Numbered from the stretch's first letter, positions 1 through 9,615 are shown. The stretch is DNA of 46,990 nucleotides from Streptomyces sp. SID9727 (GCF_010550605.1 NZ_JAAGNI010000193.1:1-46990); one strand, 5' to 3'. Made by a program: numbers and translations. The notes: generated by a model from the letters alone, not told the origin.

Positions 1-4
1 GCGC

Positions 5-789
5 TTGGTGCCGGACGAGCTGTGGAAGCTGTTCCAGCGGGTGGTCCCGCCTGCTCCGGCCCGACCGCAGGGCGGCGGCCGTCGCCGGTACGGGGATCGC
101 GAAGTGCTGGCCGCGATCGTTTTCGTGGCCACGACAGGCTGCACCTGGCGGCAGCTGCCGCCGGTCTTCGGTCCGTCGGGGCCGACTGCTCACCGGCGGT
201 TCACCGAGTGGAGTGCCGCCCGAGTCTGGGCCAAGTTGCACCGCGTCATCCTGGATGAGCTGGGCTCGCGCGGCGGCCTGGACTGGTCGCGCTGCGCGAT
301 CGACTCGGTGAACATGCGGGCCCTGAAAGGGGGGAGCTGACAGGTCCGAATCCTGTCGATCGGGGCAAGAAGGGGTCGAAGATCCACTTGATCACCGAGC
401 GGACCGGTCTGCCCATCTCCGTCGGGATCTCCGGCGCGAACCTCCACGACAGCCAGGCGCTTGAGCCGCTGGTGCGCGGCATTCCACCGATCCGGTCCCG
501 CCGCGGCCCGCGCCGGCGACGGCCCGCCAAGCTCCACGCGGACAAGGGGTACGACTACGACCACCTGCGTCGTTGGCTCCGCTGGCGCGGCATCCGCCAC
601 CGCATCGCCCGAAGAGGCGTCGAATCCTCCACGAGACTGGGCCGGCATCGCTGGACGATCGAGCGAACGATGTCCTGGCTGGGCGGCTGCCGCCGCCTGC
701 ACCGTCGTTACGAGCGCAAGGCCGAGCACTTCCTGGCCTTCGTCGGCATCGCAGCCGCCCTCATCTGCTACCGCAGACTGACAACCTGA
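5..789 (+). CDS. IS5-family transposase made by -1 frameshift (two overlapping frames)
   Basis: Two adjacent frames make one DDE transposase. Frame A (5-340) has the IS5-type helical N-terminus (CTWRQLPPVFG) and the first catalytic Asp in CAIDSVNMRALKGG. Frame B, open from before 340 to 789, holds the second Asp (LHADKGYDYD) and the Glu region (RHRWTIERTMSWLGG). In frame A the codons AAA GGG GGG (326-334) precede a TGA at 338; slipping back one base reads GELTGPNPVDRGKKGSKIHL, which is the expected family sequence. This is the usual programmed -1 arrangement of IS5-type elements, so the gene may be functional. The TTG at 5 is only the first start inside the window; the true start and the left terminal repeat probably lie upstream. 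Confidence 0.85.
326..334 (+). promoter_or_regulatory. -1 ribosomal slippery site (AAAGGGGGG)
   Basis: The run AAAGGGGGG sits on frame-A codon boundaries, just four bases before the frame-A stop at 338-340. A slip back of one base joins frame A to frame B of the IS5-type transposase without losing conserved residues. Slippage on A/G runs is the established fusion mechanism for many IS5-type elements; use here is inferred from the sequence. Confidence 0.65.
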
Positions 790-822
790 CGGGCGACACC
801 CGCAGGTGGGACGATCCACAGC

Positions 823-1218
823 ATGATCGGATGGATGCACCACGCCCCGCGCTGGGCGGTCATATCGGCCTGCAGCATCGCAGCCGCCCTGCTCTTCATC
901 GGGGCTTCCGCACACGTCACCGACCTTCAACGCCATGGTCTGCACCCGTACGACTGGGCGCCATGGTGGCTCAACCTCTACTGGTCGTCGCTGGCGCTGT
1001 TCGACACGCTCGCCGCCGTGCTACTGATCCGGGGCAAATGCCAAGGAATCGACCTCGCCTGCGTCATCGTGGCGACCGACCTCGCCGCCAACTGGTACGC
1101 GGCCTACGGCATCCAGGACAGCAACCTCGCCGCTCAGCCCCGCCTGCAACGGCTGGCAGTCTTCGCCGCCCTCGTTCTGGGAACGGCACCGTTCATCCGA
1201 CGGCACCTCACCAATTGA
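823..1218 (+). CDS. small integral membrane protein, unknown function
   Basis: 131 residues with about four hydrophobic segments (near residues 10-28, 45-68, 78-95 and 110-125) separated by short charged loops, ending RRHLTN. It starts 33 bases after the IS5-type transposase stop. The ATG has no strong ribosome binding site. The sequence is compositionally normal for streptomycete DNA and looks intact, but I do not recognise the family. DoxX-like or DUF-type four-helix membrane proteins have similar size and layout; no catalytic motif is visible. Confidence 0.6.
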   Translation: MIGWMHHAPRWAVISACSIAAALLFIGASAHVTDLQRHGLHPYDWAPWWLNLYWSSLALFDTLAAVLLIRGKCQGIDLACVIVATDLAANWYAAYGIQDSNLAAQPRLQRLAVFAALVLGTAPFIRRHLTN

Positions 1219-1343
1219 GATGACGTCTTAAAGGGCAGCCCGGACCTCTGTTCGATGTGTGCGGGGTGAGTGCGGAATGATCTGGGTCGTGAACTCTGTG
1301 ACTCCATTCCGAGCCCAGCACCCCTGAGAGCAGTCGGATCAAG

Positions 1344-1793
1344 GTGTGGTATCGGTTTGTGCCGCGCGAAGGCTGGCTCCCCTACGACACTGAGGGGCTC
1401 TGGGCCACTCACCTGAGCGGGGATACCGCCAGGGTGGAGAACGTCCCCTTCTTGCAAAACGGGGTGGCTGAGGGCGAGGTCGTGCGGTTCGTGACAGACA
1501 CTGACGGACTCCACTGGGCGAAGGAACGGGTGGAGGCATCAGGTAACTGCACGGTCCGGGTCCTGCCTGTTCCCTCCGGCCCACTGGGGAGAAGTGCTCT
1601 GGCTGTGCATGAGCGGCTGTCGCCGTTCGGCCTGGGCGGTGAGGTCTTCAGCGAGGAGTTCCCTCTGGTCGCCGTCATGGTGCCGGCCGATGCAGACCTT
1701 GGCGGGATCAAGGCGTTGCTCGTCCGCGGCCAGAAGGAGGGGTGGTGGCACTTCGAAGTCGGTTGTGTCACCGTTGCGTGGCGCAGCGCGTAG
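1344..1793 (+). CDS. DUF4265 domain protein
   Basis: 149 residues. The order of motifs (aromatic N-terminal strand with EGLWATHL, then VENVPFLQNGVAEGEVVRF, a central basic/hydrophobic stretch, and a C-terminal PLVAVMVPADADLGGIK segment) matches DUF4265 proteins, a common actinobacterial family of unknown biochemical role often found beside mobile or contact-dependent systems. The start is a GTG at 1344; the family usually has a few more N-terminal residues, so an upstream non-ATG start cannot be excluded. It stands alone, with no close partner gene on either side. Confidence 0.72.
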   Translation: MWYRFVPREGWLPYDTEGLWATHLSGDTARVENVPFLQNGVAEGEVVRFVTDTDGLHWAKERVEASGNCTVRVLPVPSGPLGRSALAVHERLSPFGLGGEVFSEEFPLVAVMVPADADLGGIKALLVRGQKEGWWHFEVGCVTVAWRSA

Positions 1794-2114
1794 GCCGGTC
1801 AGCGAGACCAGCCCCGCTGGGGGCAGGGCCGATGGACACCGCCGCAGCGGGCTTGCCCTGCCCACAGGCCTTACGCCTGCCAACGAGACGTGGGGGGCCA
1901 ATCCGTGTCGTCCGAGCACTGACATCTAGAACGTGATGGATGAGCGGTCCATCGTCACGCCGCTCCGCGCCGCGTGGAACCAGCGTCAGAGCACCCGTCC
2001 TGCACGGGCTTCGGAGAAGAAGTAGCGCGCCTGCAGATCCGCCCACCCACGCGCTGGCCCCCGAGGCCTGGCCGGTGCCGGGCATGGCATGATGCCGGTC
2101 TCGCAGAGCGGGTG

Positions 2115-2700
2115 TCAGAGATTGATGACGGCCCAGATGCGGCGGCCGTCCGGTCCTGTGTCCGTCCCGCACCCCGTGACGGCGGGGTGCGCCGCGGTGA
2201 TCCGGTGGAGGACGTCGTCGCCGCACGGTTCGTGCCCCACGGCGGAGGGGTGCGGTGGGAGAGGGCGAGGATGCATGCCTGCTGGTCCTGCTCTGACACG
2301 TGCACGCTGACACGCCGGCCGCCGTCGGCCACCGCGGCACCCACAAGCAGGCCTGTCACGGATTGGATCGCTTCCACGTTCGGTCCGTGCCCCCACTCCT
2401 TGAGCTGGTCGCACACCTTGCGCCGCAGACGCAGCCCCGTCCTCCGTCACCAGCTCCGCCAACACACCGGCGTCCGCATCCATGCCGCTGACCAGCAGGC
2501 ATCCGTCAGCGGCCGCCACAGAAGACTGCCAGCCACCCACAATGCCAGCGACAGTGGCCCCAGCTCGCCGAACCGCTCCCCGACAAGAGCCCGCACCCAG
2601 CGGTCCTCGACGGGAGCCGCCGCCGACGACCAGCTCTTCGATCAGCTCCTGCGGGAGTCCCCGAGTGGATCGAGGCGGCACGCGCCGCGCGGATGCTGGG
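2115..2700 (-). pseudogene. frame-disrupted remnant, unidentified streptomycete protein
   Basis: Plausible protein sequence appears on the minus strand but changes frame at least twice. One frame reads LLVSGMDADAGVLAELVTED, a second reads CDQLKEWGHGPNVEAIQ and VADGGRRVSVHVSEQDQQAC, and the first resumes to give GDDVLHRITAAHPAVTGC ending RRIWAVINL before TGA at 2115-2117. Residue composition and the clean terminal stop suggest a real ancestral gene. I do not recognise the family with certainty. Confidence 0.35.
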
Positions 2701-3868
2701 GTAAGCGGCCATTCAGAACTCGACGCGGCAACGTGCGATGGCGATCGTGCCCCGCGTCTGTGGCCGTCGTCCTGCAGTACCTCGAGGCATTGGCAGTGCC
2801 GGCCGAGCCGTGGCGTGCTGCGCTCGCGAGGGTCGTAGCGGCACGTTCCTGTCTTACGCAGGAGAACCGGCGCAGTCTGCCGGCAAGCACCAACGCGTCT
2901 GCATCGGGCTGAAACCGTGGGTGGACCACTACTACTGGAGCAAGGACGCCGAGAAACACTCGCCGGAACCCAGCCGCTGTCGCCGCCCACGAGTACGGAA
3001 CACACTGGCGGCCTGTTCGCGCTCGCCTGCGCCATCGACGATCTGGTGCAGCAGGACGCGGTGGTCGAAGTCGTGACCTGCTGCGCGGAGTTCAGCCTCC
3101 GGGTCAGGTCGACGAAGGGCCTCGGGTTCGGTGAGTCCGAGGGCGGTGGCGGTCCTGTCCCAAGGGTGGTCGTCGGATCGGGCTGTCCCGAACCAACGAC
3201 CGACTGATCCGAACGAAACTGCCCAGCTGTCCGGGGCCCTCACGCAGCATGGCGCCCAGGCATTCTCCGGGGCGCTGAGTTTGCACCACGGCCGCCCGGT
3301 GCGCGCAGCTGGCGAAGAGCGCCCCCTTCAGGCCGGCCGTGGTGGTTGCCGAAGCTGCTCGGAGCGTTGTGACGGCCTTCGGGACGCCTCAGCGTGTGCT
3401 GGCGCCAGACGAGCCGGGCCCGGGCGCAGCGGTGGTGATTCTTGCGTCCTTGCAGCCCCTCGGCGTGTTGCTGCGCCCTGGATGCGACGGTCGATCACTC
3501 CAACGGCGTGTGGACCGGACGGGGCGGCGATCGGCCAGCGACCGGCCGTGTCTTCCGCGTGAGCCCCGAGCATGATGGTTTCGATGTGCTGGATCGGTGT
3601 GCGTTCCGGAGCTGAAGAGTTTCCTACGATGAGGTCGATCGGCCGCCTGATCAGAGTGCGCGTTGAGCCACCCGAGGATAAGGCGACCGAAGATGACGGC
3701 CCATCCCGTGACGCGCGCTACGACGACGCGAACACGTCGTCATCGAAGCGGAGTCGAGGGACGTGTGTCAGCAACGCCACACCTGAGTCGCAGATTCGCG
3801 TTACGCGCCCTTACAGCAGCGGGCCGTTTCCGCTCTGCAGGACCGCGCGTTCGCGGCCCTGCGGATGC
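2701..3868. other. gene-poor, degenerate stretch
   Basis: About 1.2 kb without an ORF that looks like a folded protein. All six frames give Arg/Pro/Ser-rich or frequently broken translations typical of non-coding high-GC DNA. A short minus-strand segment near 2932-3180 (DDHPWDRTATALGLTEPEAL) could be a decayed N-terminus. Nothing else is supportable. Confidence 0.4.
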
Positions 3869-5134
3869 TTACCGCCATTCCAGGACGTACCCGTCACTCA
3901 GTGCTTCCTCCACACCAGGTTCGCTGATTTCTTTCGGGTTGGAGCCGGGGGCTGTGGATGACCGGTAATGCGTGAGGCGATTGCCCTGGAGAGAAGCGAA
4001 GATCATTTGCTTGCCGTCCGATGAGATGGCCTGCACCGTGTTCTTCCGGTCGTTCGCCGGGATGATGGGCTTGCCCATCGCGCTGTCCGGGACCTCTTCC
4101 TTTCCGGTGAGGTCCGACGTGTCCAGCGTCCAGAACGAGTTCCGTCGCTCGGGGGCAGTACTCAAGTCATCCAGTATGCCGCCCGACCCGCACAGCACCC
4201 TCACCTCGTCGAGCCAGCCGAAGCAGTCGCTGGCGTAATAGTGCAGGCGGTTGTCCGGCAGGGTACTGAGCAGAACGCTGTCCTGCGGGAGGTCAACGAC
4301 AGAGTCGCCGTCGATGCGAGCGAGCGCCTTGTGTCCACCAGGGCTGACCCAGACATTCCGACCGAACACGCCACGCACTGGGTCGTCGGCGAGCGCGAGG
4401 GACCCCATAGAGCCCTCCTCGCCGCTGCCGTGCTCGACGCGTGCGTGGTCTCCCGAGACGGAGCGGCTGGAGATCCGGACAGCGTCCGTGGAGAGGTCGA
4501 GCTCAGTGAACCAGACGGCACCACCGTCCCTGGCGAAGACGGCTTGTTCCTCGTGGGGGGCGTTCCCGAAATCGTCATCTGCCGTGCGTGACAGCTGGGT
4601 CACCTTGCCGTTTACGTCGACGTAACCCACGCGGGTCGCCTCGGTCTCAGGGTCGAGGAGTACGACCGCCATCCGTGTGTAGCCCTCGTCGAAGAGTTGT
4701 CGCAGCGGTGAATCCGGAATCGCGCGGGGGGCGTCATCGGGGGGATCGCTGCACAGGTCGGTCAGGGGCGATCCGATGATAGGGCCGTCGCTGGGGTAGA
4801 AATCTTTGACCACGGCGTCGACCGGGACAGAGAAGGTGCGCGAAGTGGTCCGCTCCCAGGTCTGCGCGTCCCAGCCCGTGACCGTCACACGAGTCCGGTC
4901 ATCCTCCGACACCGAGCATGAGGCCGTAACAATTACGCCCGCGTCGGGGAATGCCGCAGTGCCTGATCGCTGGTCTTCGCGTCCGGTGGGGCCGTGCCGG
5001 TCCTCTGTTCCGCTGGAGGGTTCTGAGCCGCCACACGCCGTCATAAGAGTGATAAGCGCCATGGTGATTGCCAGTGCCGTCCAACGCCCGCCCGTGGGCG
5101 TACTGTTGCTTCTGCGTACTAATCGTGTGCGCAT
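3869..5134 (-). CDS. secreted lipoprotein, beta-propeller-like, unknown function
   Basis: 421 residues. The N-terminus has basic residues (RTRLVRR), a hydrophobic segment (residues 20-33) and a lipobox-like LMTAC with Cys34 as the predicted lipidated residue, followed by a low-complexity Gly/Ser/Glu linker. The mature part contains repeated strand-like blocks (GVIVTASCSVSEDD, MAVVLLDPETEATRVGYVD, SDGKQMIFASLQGNRL) of the kind found in WD40/TolB-like propellers that bind ligands at the cell surface. It is monocistronic, reading toward the degenerate region, with a strong hairpin some 170 bases upstream that would insulate it. Extracytoplasmic location is well supported; the role is unknown. 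Confidence 0.75.
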   Translation of the reverse strand: MRTRLVRRSNSTPTGGRWTALAITMALITLMTACGGSEPSSGTEDRHGPTGREDQRSGTAAFPDAGVIVTASCSVSEDDRTRVTVTGWDAQTWERTTSRTFSVPVDAVVKDFYPSDGPIIGSPLTDLCSDPPDDAPRAIPDSPLRQLFDEGYTRMAVVLLDPETEATRVGYVDVNGKVTQLSRTADDDFGNAPHEEQAVFARDGGAVWFTELDLSTDAVRISSRSVSGDHARVEHGSGEEGSMGSLALADDPVRGVFGRNVWVSPGGHKALARIDGDSVVDLPQDSVLLSTLPDNRLHYYASDCFGWLDEVRVLCGSGGILDDLSTAPERRNSFWTLDTSDLTGKEEVPDSAMGKPIIPANDRKNTVQAISSDGKQMIFASLQGNRLTHYRSSTAPGSNPKEISEPGVEEALSDGYVLEWR

Positions 5135-5584
5135 GCCCTGCCTCTCGCGACTCTCCCACCTGACAGTGTCCGCACAATCGTATTGCTGACGCCGGGAGTT
5201 AGCGCCGACGTCGGTTCAGCGGAGCTTCTGTATGCGGTGCGACACGCCGAACTGCCCCGGCAGCGGCCAGGCGTGACCATCTAAGCAACCCGACCGCAGC
5301 CACGCCGACCAGCCCGCAGCAGGGGCTGGTCGGCGTCTCCCGATGATTGGCGGTCACTCTCCGTCTACGGCATCCGGACCGCGCAGTGGTCGCAAGCCTC
5401 CGGGCAGGTCGGGGAGCTGGAATGAGTAACCGAGCGCTCCCTCGCGAAGGCGGCCCTCGCCGGTCTCTTCGCCTCCGGTGCCTCCGTGCCGGTGCTGCAC
5501 GACCTGATCGGCTGACCTGGGGGGGCAGAATCTTCCTGCCCGCTCCCCCTTTCGCCGGGGCCGGGCGAGCGGAGGCGGATGGCC
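5135..5584. other. intergenic region with no recognisable gene
   Basis: Apart from the hairpin at 5302-5336, this stretch holds only short, broken frames. A plus-strand fragment around 5430-5512 (SLAKAALAGLFASGASVPVL) is protein-like but is cut by stops on both sides. Confidence 0.4.
5302..5336. terminator. strong hairpin, 14-bp stem
   Basis: ACGCCGACCAGCCC (5302-5315) and GGGCTGGTCGGCGT (5323-5336) form a perfect 14-bp stem with a 7-nt loop. There is no U tract, as is usual for Streptomyces terminators. No intact gene ends beside it; it may be the terminator of a lost gene and would insulate the lipoprotein gene on the minus strand. Confidence 0.6.
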
Positions 5585-5975
5585 TGCGCGGGCCGGCGGC
5601 CGCCGCCGCGTCTTCGCCGCCCTCGGAACCATCGACCTGGTTCACGCCGCCCACGACCTGACCGCCGCACGAACCCACGGGATCATCGACGCGCTCGCCG
5701 CGGCCGAACTCAAGTGCTGCGCGGACAAGGCGTGCCAAGGAGCCGGCCACCCCGTACGCGTCCCGTTCCGTGGCCGACGCCTCAAACGGTGGCAGCGTCG
5801 ACACAACAGCACGCACGCCAAGATCCGCTGCCTCGGCGAGCAGGCCATGGCCACTCTGAAGAGCTGGCGCCTTCTGCGGAAGCTCCGCTGCAGCGCCAAC
5901 CGCATCACCGCGAACCTCCAGGCCATCCTCGTCCTTCACCACGCGTCAGCGTGAGGTTGAAAAAGGCTCGTTGAG
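5585..5975 (+). pseudogene. C-terminal remnant of an IS5/IS112-like transposase
   Basis: Reading to TGA at 5952-5954, the translation gives AARTHGIIDALAAAELKC, HPVRVPFRGRRLKRWQRRHN and TLKSWRLLRKLRC. This is the C-terminal catalytic half of the IS112-like transposases common in Streptomyces, with the final conserved Glu in CLGEQAM. The N-terminal half is absent: upstream of about 5585 the frame leaves family sequence. The downstream bases GGTTGAAAAAGGCTC (5955-5969) resemble the right end of such elements. It is therefore an inactive 3' remnant, with no matching left terminal repeat visible. Confidence 0.65.
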
Positions 5976-6125
5976 TGCCGTCGGGGTCGGCACGGCGCAT
6001 GCGCACCCGGCCCGGTCGCCGGGATGTGCTGCGGGCGAGCCGTTCGACACGGCCGTCGCCGGGTGTGACTCCGATCCGGTCGATCAGCGCGTCGACGGTC
6101 TGCCGCCCACGGCGTCAACTCCGGC

Positions 6126-6992
6126 TCAGTGTGCGATGGCCATCACCAGCTCATCCAGCACCACCGCGTGCGTCCGCACCCGAGGCCGGGCCAGCCCCAC
6201 CTGGCTCGGTGAAACCCCGCGGACTGGACGGAACACTACGTCCGGGTGGGAGTAGAAACGGGCCACCGATGCCGGGGCCAACGCCACGCAGCCACCGGCC
6301 ACCGCTGCGAGCCACTCGTCGGGACGGCTGGTGACGGCGCCGACCCGGACGGGGCGCCCGTCCCGTTCTTCAGCCGCCAGCCAGTGCTCTCTCCAGGCTC
6401 CGGTCTGGTCTCCGGCCGCGACAAACGGCTCGTCCCACAGGTCCTGGAAATCCACCGTCTCGCGGTTCGCCAGCGGATGCCGAGCTGGTAGCAACACCCC
6501 ACGCTCCTCAACGAACAACTCCCGCACCACTAAACCCTCCTGCCCCGGAAACGGCAAACGCACCACCGCCGCATCCACCTCACCCCGAACCAGCCCGGCG
6601 CTCGGGTCGGACCAGTCGAACTGCCGCAGGTCCACCCGCCACTCCGGACGCGTCTGGCGGAACTCTGCGATGACCTCGAGGACGGCACCCACTGCGCCCG
6701 CGTCCAGGAAGCCCAGGCGCAGCACCCGCGCCGCCCGGCCAGTTGCCTGTACCGCCTCGTCCCAGCCGTCGAGCAGCGCGGGCACCCGCGAGGCGAGTTC
6801 ACGACCAGCCTCGGTCAGCGCCATCCCCGACCGCGAACGCGTGAAGAGTCGTACTCCAAGATCGTCCTCCAGCCGCCGGATCTGCTTGGTCAGCGCAGGC
6901 TGTGAGACGAACAGCCCTTCCGCTGCCCCGGTCAGGCTGCCCTTCTCCGCCACTGCGGCGAAGTACCGAAGCAAGCGTGTGTCCACGTCCAT
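6126..6992 (-). CDS. LysR-family transcriptional regulator
   Basis: 288 residues, the normal length for the family. The N-terminal winged helix-turn-helix (residues 1-60: LLRYFAAVAEKGSLTGAAEG, VSQPALTKQIRRLEDDLGVR) is followed by a periplasmic-binding-protein-like effector domain (residues about 88-288). It is divergent from a DoxX-like membrane protein gene with only 60 bases between the starts, the classic LysR layout in which the regulator controls itself and its neighbour. Intergenic bases around 7000-7020 are less GC-rich than the surroundings and probably hold the operator. The effector cannot be told from sequence. Confidence 0.9.
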   Translation of the reverse strand: MDVDTRLLRYFAAVAEKGSLTGAAEGLFVSQPALTKQIRRLEDDLGVRLFTRSRSGMALTEAGRELASRVPALLDGWDEAVQATGRAARVLRLGFLDAGAVGAVLEVIAEFRQTRPEWRVDLRQFDWSDPSAGLVRGEVDAAVVRLPFPGQEGLVVRELFVEERGVLLPARHPLANRETVDFQDLWDEPFVAAGDQTGAWREHWLAAEERDGRPVRVGAVTSRPDEWLAAVAGGCVALAPASVARFYSHPDVVFRPVRGVSPSQVGLARPRVRTHAVVLDELVMAIAH

Positions 6993-7052
6993 GCCGCCAG
7001 GTTATAGAAGCAGGTATTGGACGGTGCCGAAGCGCCCACAGAACCTGGGGGC

Positions 7053-7418
7053 ATGACCGGTACCCAGCTCGCGCTCCTCGTCGTCACCCTGTTCACCGCC
7101 GCCATCAACGCCGGTATCGCCGCCACCGACCTGGCCGGAGCGCGCTTCGTGCTAGCCAACTCGGCGGAGGTAGGTGTCCCCCGATCCTGGCTGCCTCGAC
7201 TGGCCGCCCTCAAGCTGGCTGGTTCGGCGGGCCTCCTCCTCGGCCTCTGCGACGCCGCACTGCGCCCCCTCGGCGCCGCCGCGGCCTGCGGTCTCAGCCT
7301 GTTCTACCTGGGCGCGCTCGTCTTCCATCTACGCGCCCGTGTGCTCTACAACCTGGCGTTTCCCGGTTTCTACTTCGCCACCGCCGTCGCCTCGCTCGCC
7401 TTGAACGTGTCCTCCTGA
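7053..7418 (+). CDS. DoxX-like four-helix membrane protein
   Basis: 121 residues with four hydrophobic helices (about residues 5-25, 48-66, 70-90 and 98-116) and the LKLAGSAGLLLGL segment typical of DoxX_2-type proteins. The ATG at 7053 is preceded at a good distance by GGGGG (7046-7051); an upstream GTG/TTG extension would add polar residues not seen in the family. It is divergent from and probably controlled by the LysR gene. DoxX-like proteins are associated with redox or membrane quinone functions, but substrate and role here are unknown. Confidence 0.72.
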   Translation: MTGTQLALLVVTLFTAAINAGIAATDLAGARFVLANSAEVGVPRSWLPRLAALKLAGSAGLLLGLCDAALRPLGAAAACGLSLFYLGALVFHLRARVLYNLAFPGFYFATAVASLALNVSS

Positions 7419-8261
7419 TGGGGGCACTACTCAACGTTCGATGGGAACACTCAAGGCCATCAGGGAAACGGAGGGAGTCCATCCATCGATGAGAGCCTCT
7501 GTTCGAACTACGGGGCAAGGCCCGGCTCGCCCACCCCAGGATCTACCCCACGCTCACGTTAAGGCGGACCACTGCCGCTCCTGAAGTCGTTAGCGGAAGT
7601 CGTAGCCCTCATCCATGCCGCTGGAGAGATAGATCTCCTCGGCTCCAGCGAACGAGTGCCCCTCAGGCTCCTCCTCTTGATCGAGGAAGTCCGGAACCTC
7701 CAACTGATCGTCACCGATCGTGCATCGGCAGGGAAAGGCCTCCTGTGAGGGGTCACCGTTGACGAAACTGTTGACGACACGGTCATGCAAAGGTCCCGTC
7801 TTCTCCACCCTCGCCCACTACCTGACCGGCGCCCCCGCACAACCCGACGTCACCCCGGCCGACGTGCCCGCGAAGACCCCGGACGGCGACGGCACCACCA
7901 TGCGCCGCTGGGTACTCCAAGTACATCTGGGCCAAAGCCCTGGGCCAAGCCGGGTTCACCTCGATCCACACCAAAGAGGTGCCTGCCGACGAGGGCCCCA
8001 GCCCGCCGCCACCCTCATCATCACAGCCCAACGCCCCACCACCCGACCGCGAACACAGATTCCGCCGGCCAGAGATCCGGACCTTGGGGCAGCGGTGCGT
8101 GCACAGCAGAGAAGCGAGACGCCGGGCCTCCCGACATCTCAGAACGGCTCACCGCCGCACAGGCAGTCAGCTAGAAACGCCACCGCTAGCCCCAATGCCT
8201 CGGTGCGCGCGTCGTCCACCGGGACCGGTCACTGCAGCTTGCCCGCCCGGCGCGGCTCGGG
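7419..8261. other. degenerate stretch with a frameshifted plus-strand coding remnant
   Basis: Between about 7795 and 8010 the plus strand reads FSTLAHYLTGAPAQPDV and KTPDGDGTTMRRW, then, one frame over, SKYIWAKALGQAGFTSIHTK. Together they look like one decayed protein that I cannot identify. On the opposite strand an acidic 72-codon frame (7590-7808, ending DEGYDFR) is open but overlaps this remnant and lacks a ribosome binding site. No intact gene can be supported. Confidence 0.35.
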
Positions 8262-8813
8262 TCACGAACGCCGACTGCTGCGCCGAGAGCGCCGTACGGG
8301 AGCAGTGTCCTTGGCGCCCGGAGCGGCGGGCGAGGAGAAGCCGCTGGCAACGACCGCACGCTCCCGTACAGGGGCTGCCACCTGTGTCACGGCGCGCTCG
8401 GGGGTGCGGCGGGGGCGCTCGGCGCGGGCCAGGACCGTGGCGTTCGGGATCAGCGGCGCACACGCTTCACAGACCTCTTCGACGCTCCAGACACGGCGCA
8501 TGACGGGGTCGTGGCGCAGGATCAGCAGGACGGCGCCTGCGCAGTGGGTTTTGGTGTCGGGGTGGGCTTCGCAGCTCTGGAGGCCGCAGTGGCATCGGGC
8601 GTTGGGGCGGATGGTTGCTGCTTTCGCGTGGGCGGCGGCGTGCCGGGCGGCGAAAGTGCGTAGTGCGGCGAGGTCCTCGGAGCGGGCCGGCATCCGGCAC
8701 GCCGTCGTGCTGCAGGTGACGGAGGCGGAGGTCCGGCCGTAGCCGATGATGCGAATGGTCCAGGCCCGGCCGGGGACCCGGTCGGTAGTTGTTTCGGTGT
8801 GCACGGTCGTCAC
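8262..8813 (-). CDS. cysteine-containing hypothetical protein
   Basis: About 183 residues. The central part has regularly placed Cys/His residues (CHCGLQSC, THCAG and EEVCEACAPLIPNA) suggesting a metal-binding knuckle, surrounded by an Ala/Arg-rich helical region and a low-complexity basic C-terminal tail. Similar Cys-containing hypotheticals occur on streptomycete mobile and arm regions. I chose the GTG at 8813 because GGAG lies at a suitable distance before it; a TTG at 8840 would add nine residues. The gene stands alone. Function unknown; the zinc-binding idea is inference. Confidence 0.5.
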   Translation of the reverse strand: MTTVHTETTTDRVPGRAWTIRIIGYGRTSASVTCSTTACRMPARSEDLAALRTFAARHAAAHAKAATIRPNARCHCGLQSCEAHPDTKTHCAGAVLLILRHDPVMRRVWSVEEVCEACAPLIPNATVLARAERPRRTPERAVTQVAAPVRERAVVASGFSSPAAPGAKDTAPVRRSRRSSRRS

Positions 8814-9079
8814 GGCCGCATGCTCCAAGGTGCTCAGCAAGGTCGATTTGAGATGGCTCCACTATGAGCTACCCGCTGCGGCACGGGGTAACAGATTCCA
8901 CCCGGCGGTTCCCTGCCGCCCCCGCAGGGCCCGACTGGGGCGACGACCGTGGCCGAAAGCTGGCTTCTCCGTCCCTCCGCGCGACGGGCCGCCACCCCGC
9001 CAGACATGGGCAAGACCTCAGGACCGGGGATGGCCCGACCCCGAGGGCTCGTGGCTATGGCCGGTGGTCGGGGGTGGCG

Positions 9080-9373
9080 CTGCTGAAGAACTGCCAGGGC
9101 TTCGTCGGTAAGTGCGGGGTCGATGAGGTAGCCGGCCAGGTCGTGTCTGTTCTAGCGATCGTGCTGTTGGGGGATGGTGATGGTGACGGCTTCCTCGGTG
9201 CGCCCGGCTTCGGCGAGCAGCCCAGCGATGTGTTCCGCCGCGATCAAGTAGCGCCTTGCGGGGGGGCGGGCGTGTTCGACCGCGTCGTCGCCCCCTCTGC
9301 AGGAGGCGGGTCACAGCAGGGATCGAAGTGGCCCAGCGGATCGCCGCCCGGCCGAAGCCGGAGCACGAACGCC
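9080..9373 (-). pseudogene. TPR-like repeat protein remnant with an internal stop
   Basis: The minus strand reads RYLIAAEHIAGLLAEAGRTE then EAVTITIPQQHDR, a TAG stop, and in the same frame HDLAGYLIDPALTDEALAVL. The alternating helix pattern (AGLLAEAGRTEEAV; LAGYLIDPALTDEAL) resembles actinobacterial tetratricopeptide-type proteins. The in-frame stop and lack of a start make it a broken fragment. Identification rests on repeat pattern only. Confidence 0.4.
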
Positions 9374-9611
9374 TCACCGAACTGGTTGAGCTGAGTCATC
9401 AGGGCGACATGTGAAGACCTGGTTCAGGACCGTCAGGGTGAAGATGCGTATCAGGTGCGTCGGCACAGCCTCCGACATCATGGAGGCGCCCGCCGCTAGA
9501 GCGTGCTGGCAGGCAGGAAGGGGAGCCGTGATGCCGGTGGAGTCGCAGAACTTCACACAGGACAGGTCGATGACCAGGCGCTGCCCTGGGAAGAGATGAA
9601 GAGCCTCGGTT
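9374..9611 (-). pseudogene. STAS-domain anti-sigma antagonist, 5' part displaced by an IS
   Basis: The minus-strand frame gives the second half of a STAS domain: LVIDLSCVKFCDSTGITA (with the serine phosphorylation-site region DSTG) and ALAAGASMMSEAVPTHLI, ending at 9374. Going upstream, the family sequence stops at the insertion site of the IS element (9612-9616). Across the 997-bp IS, at 10613 onward, the same frame continues only with poorly matching residues, so the N-terminal half is gone or decayed. A separate STAS gene lies at 11916-12251. Confidence 0.55.
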
Positions 9612-9615
9612 CTAG

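Noticed and set aside
7590..7808. Acidic 72-codon minus-strand ORF
   Set aside because: No ribosome binding site, overlaps a plus-strand remnant and shows no recognised motif; too weak to annotate as a gene.
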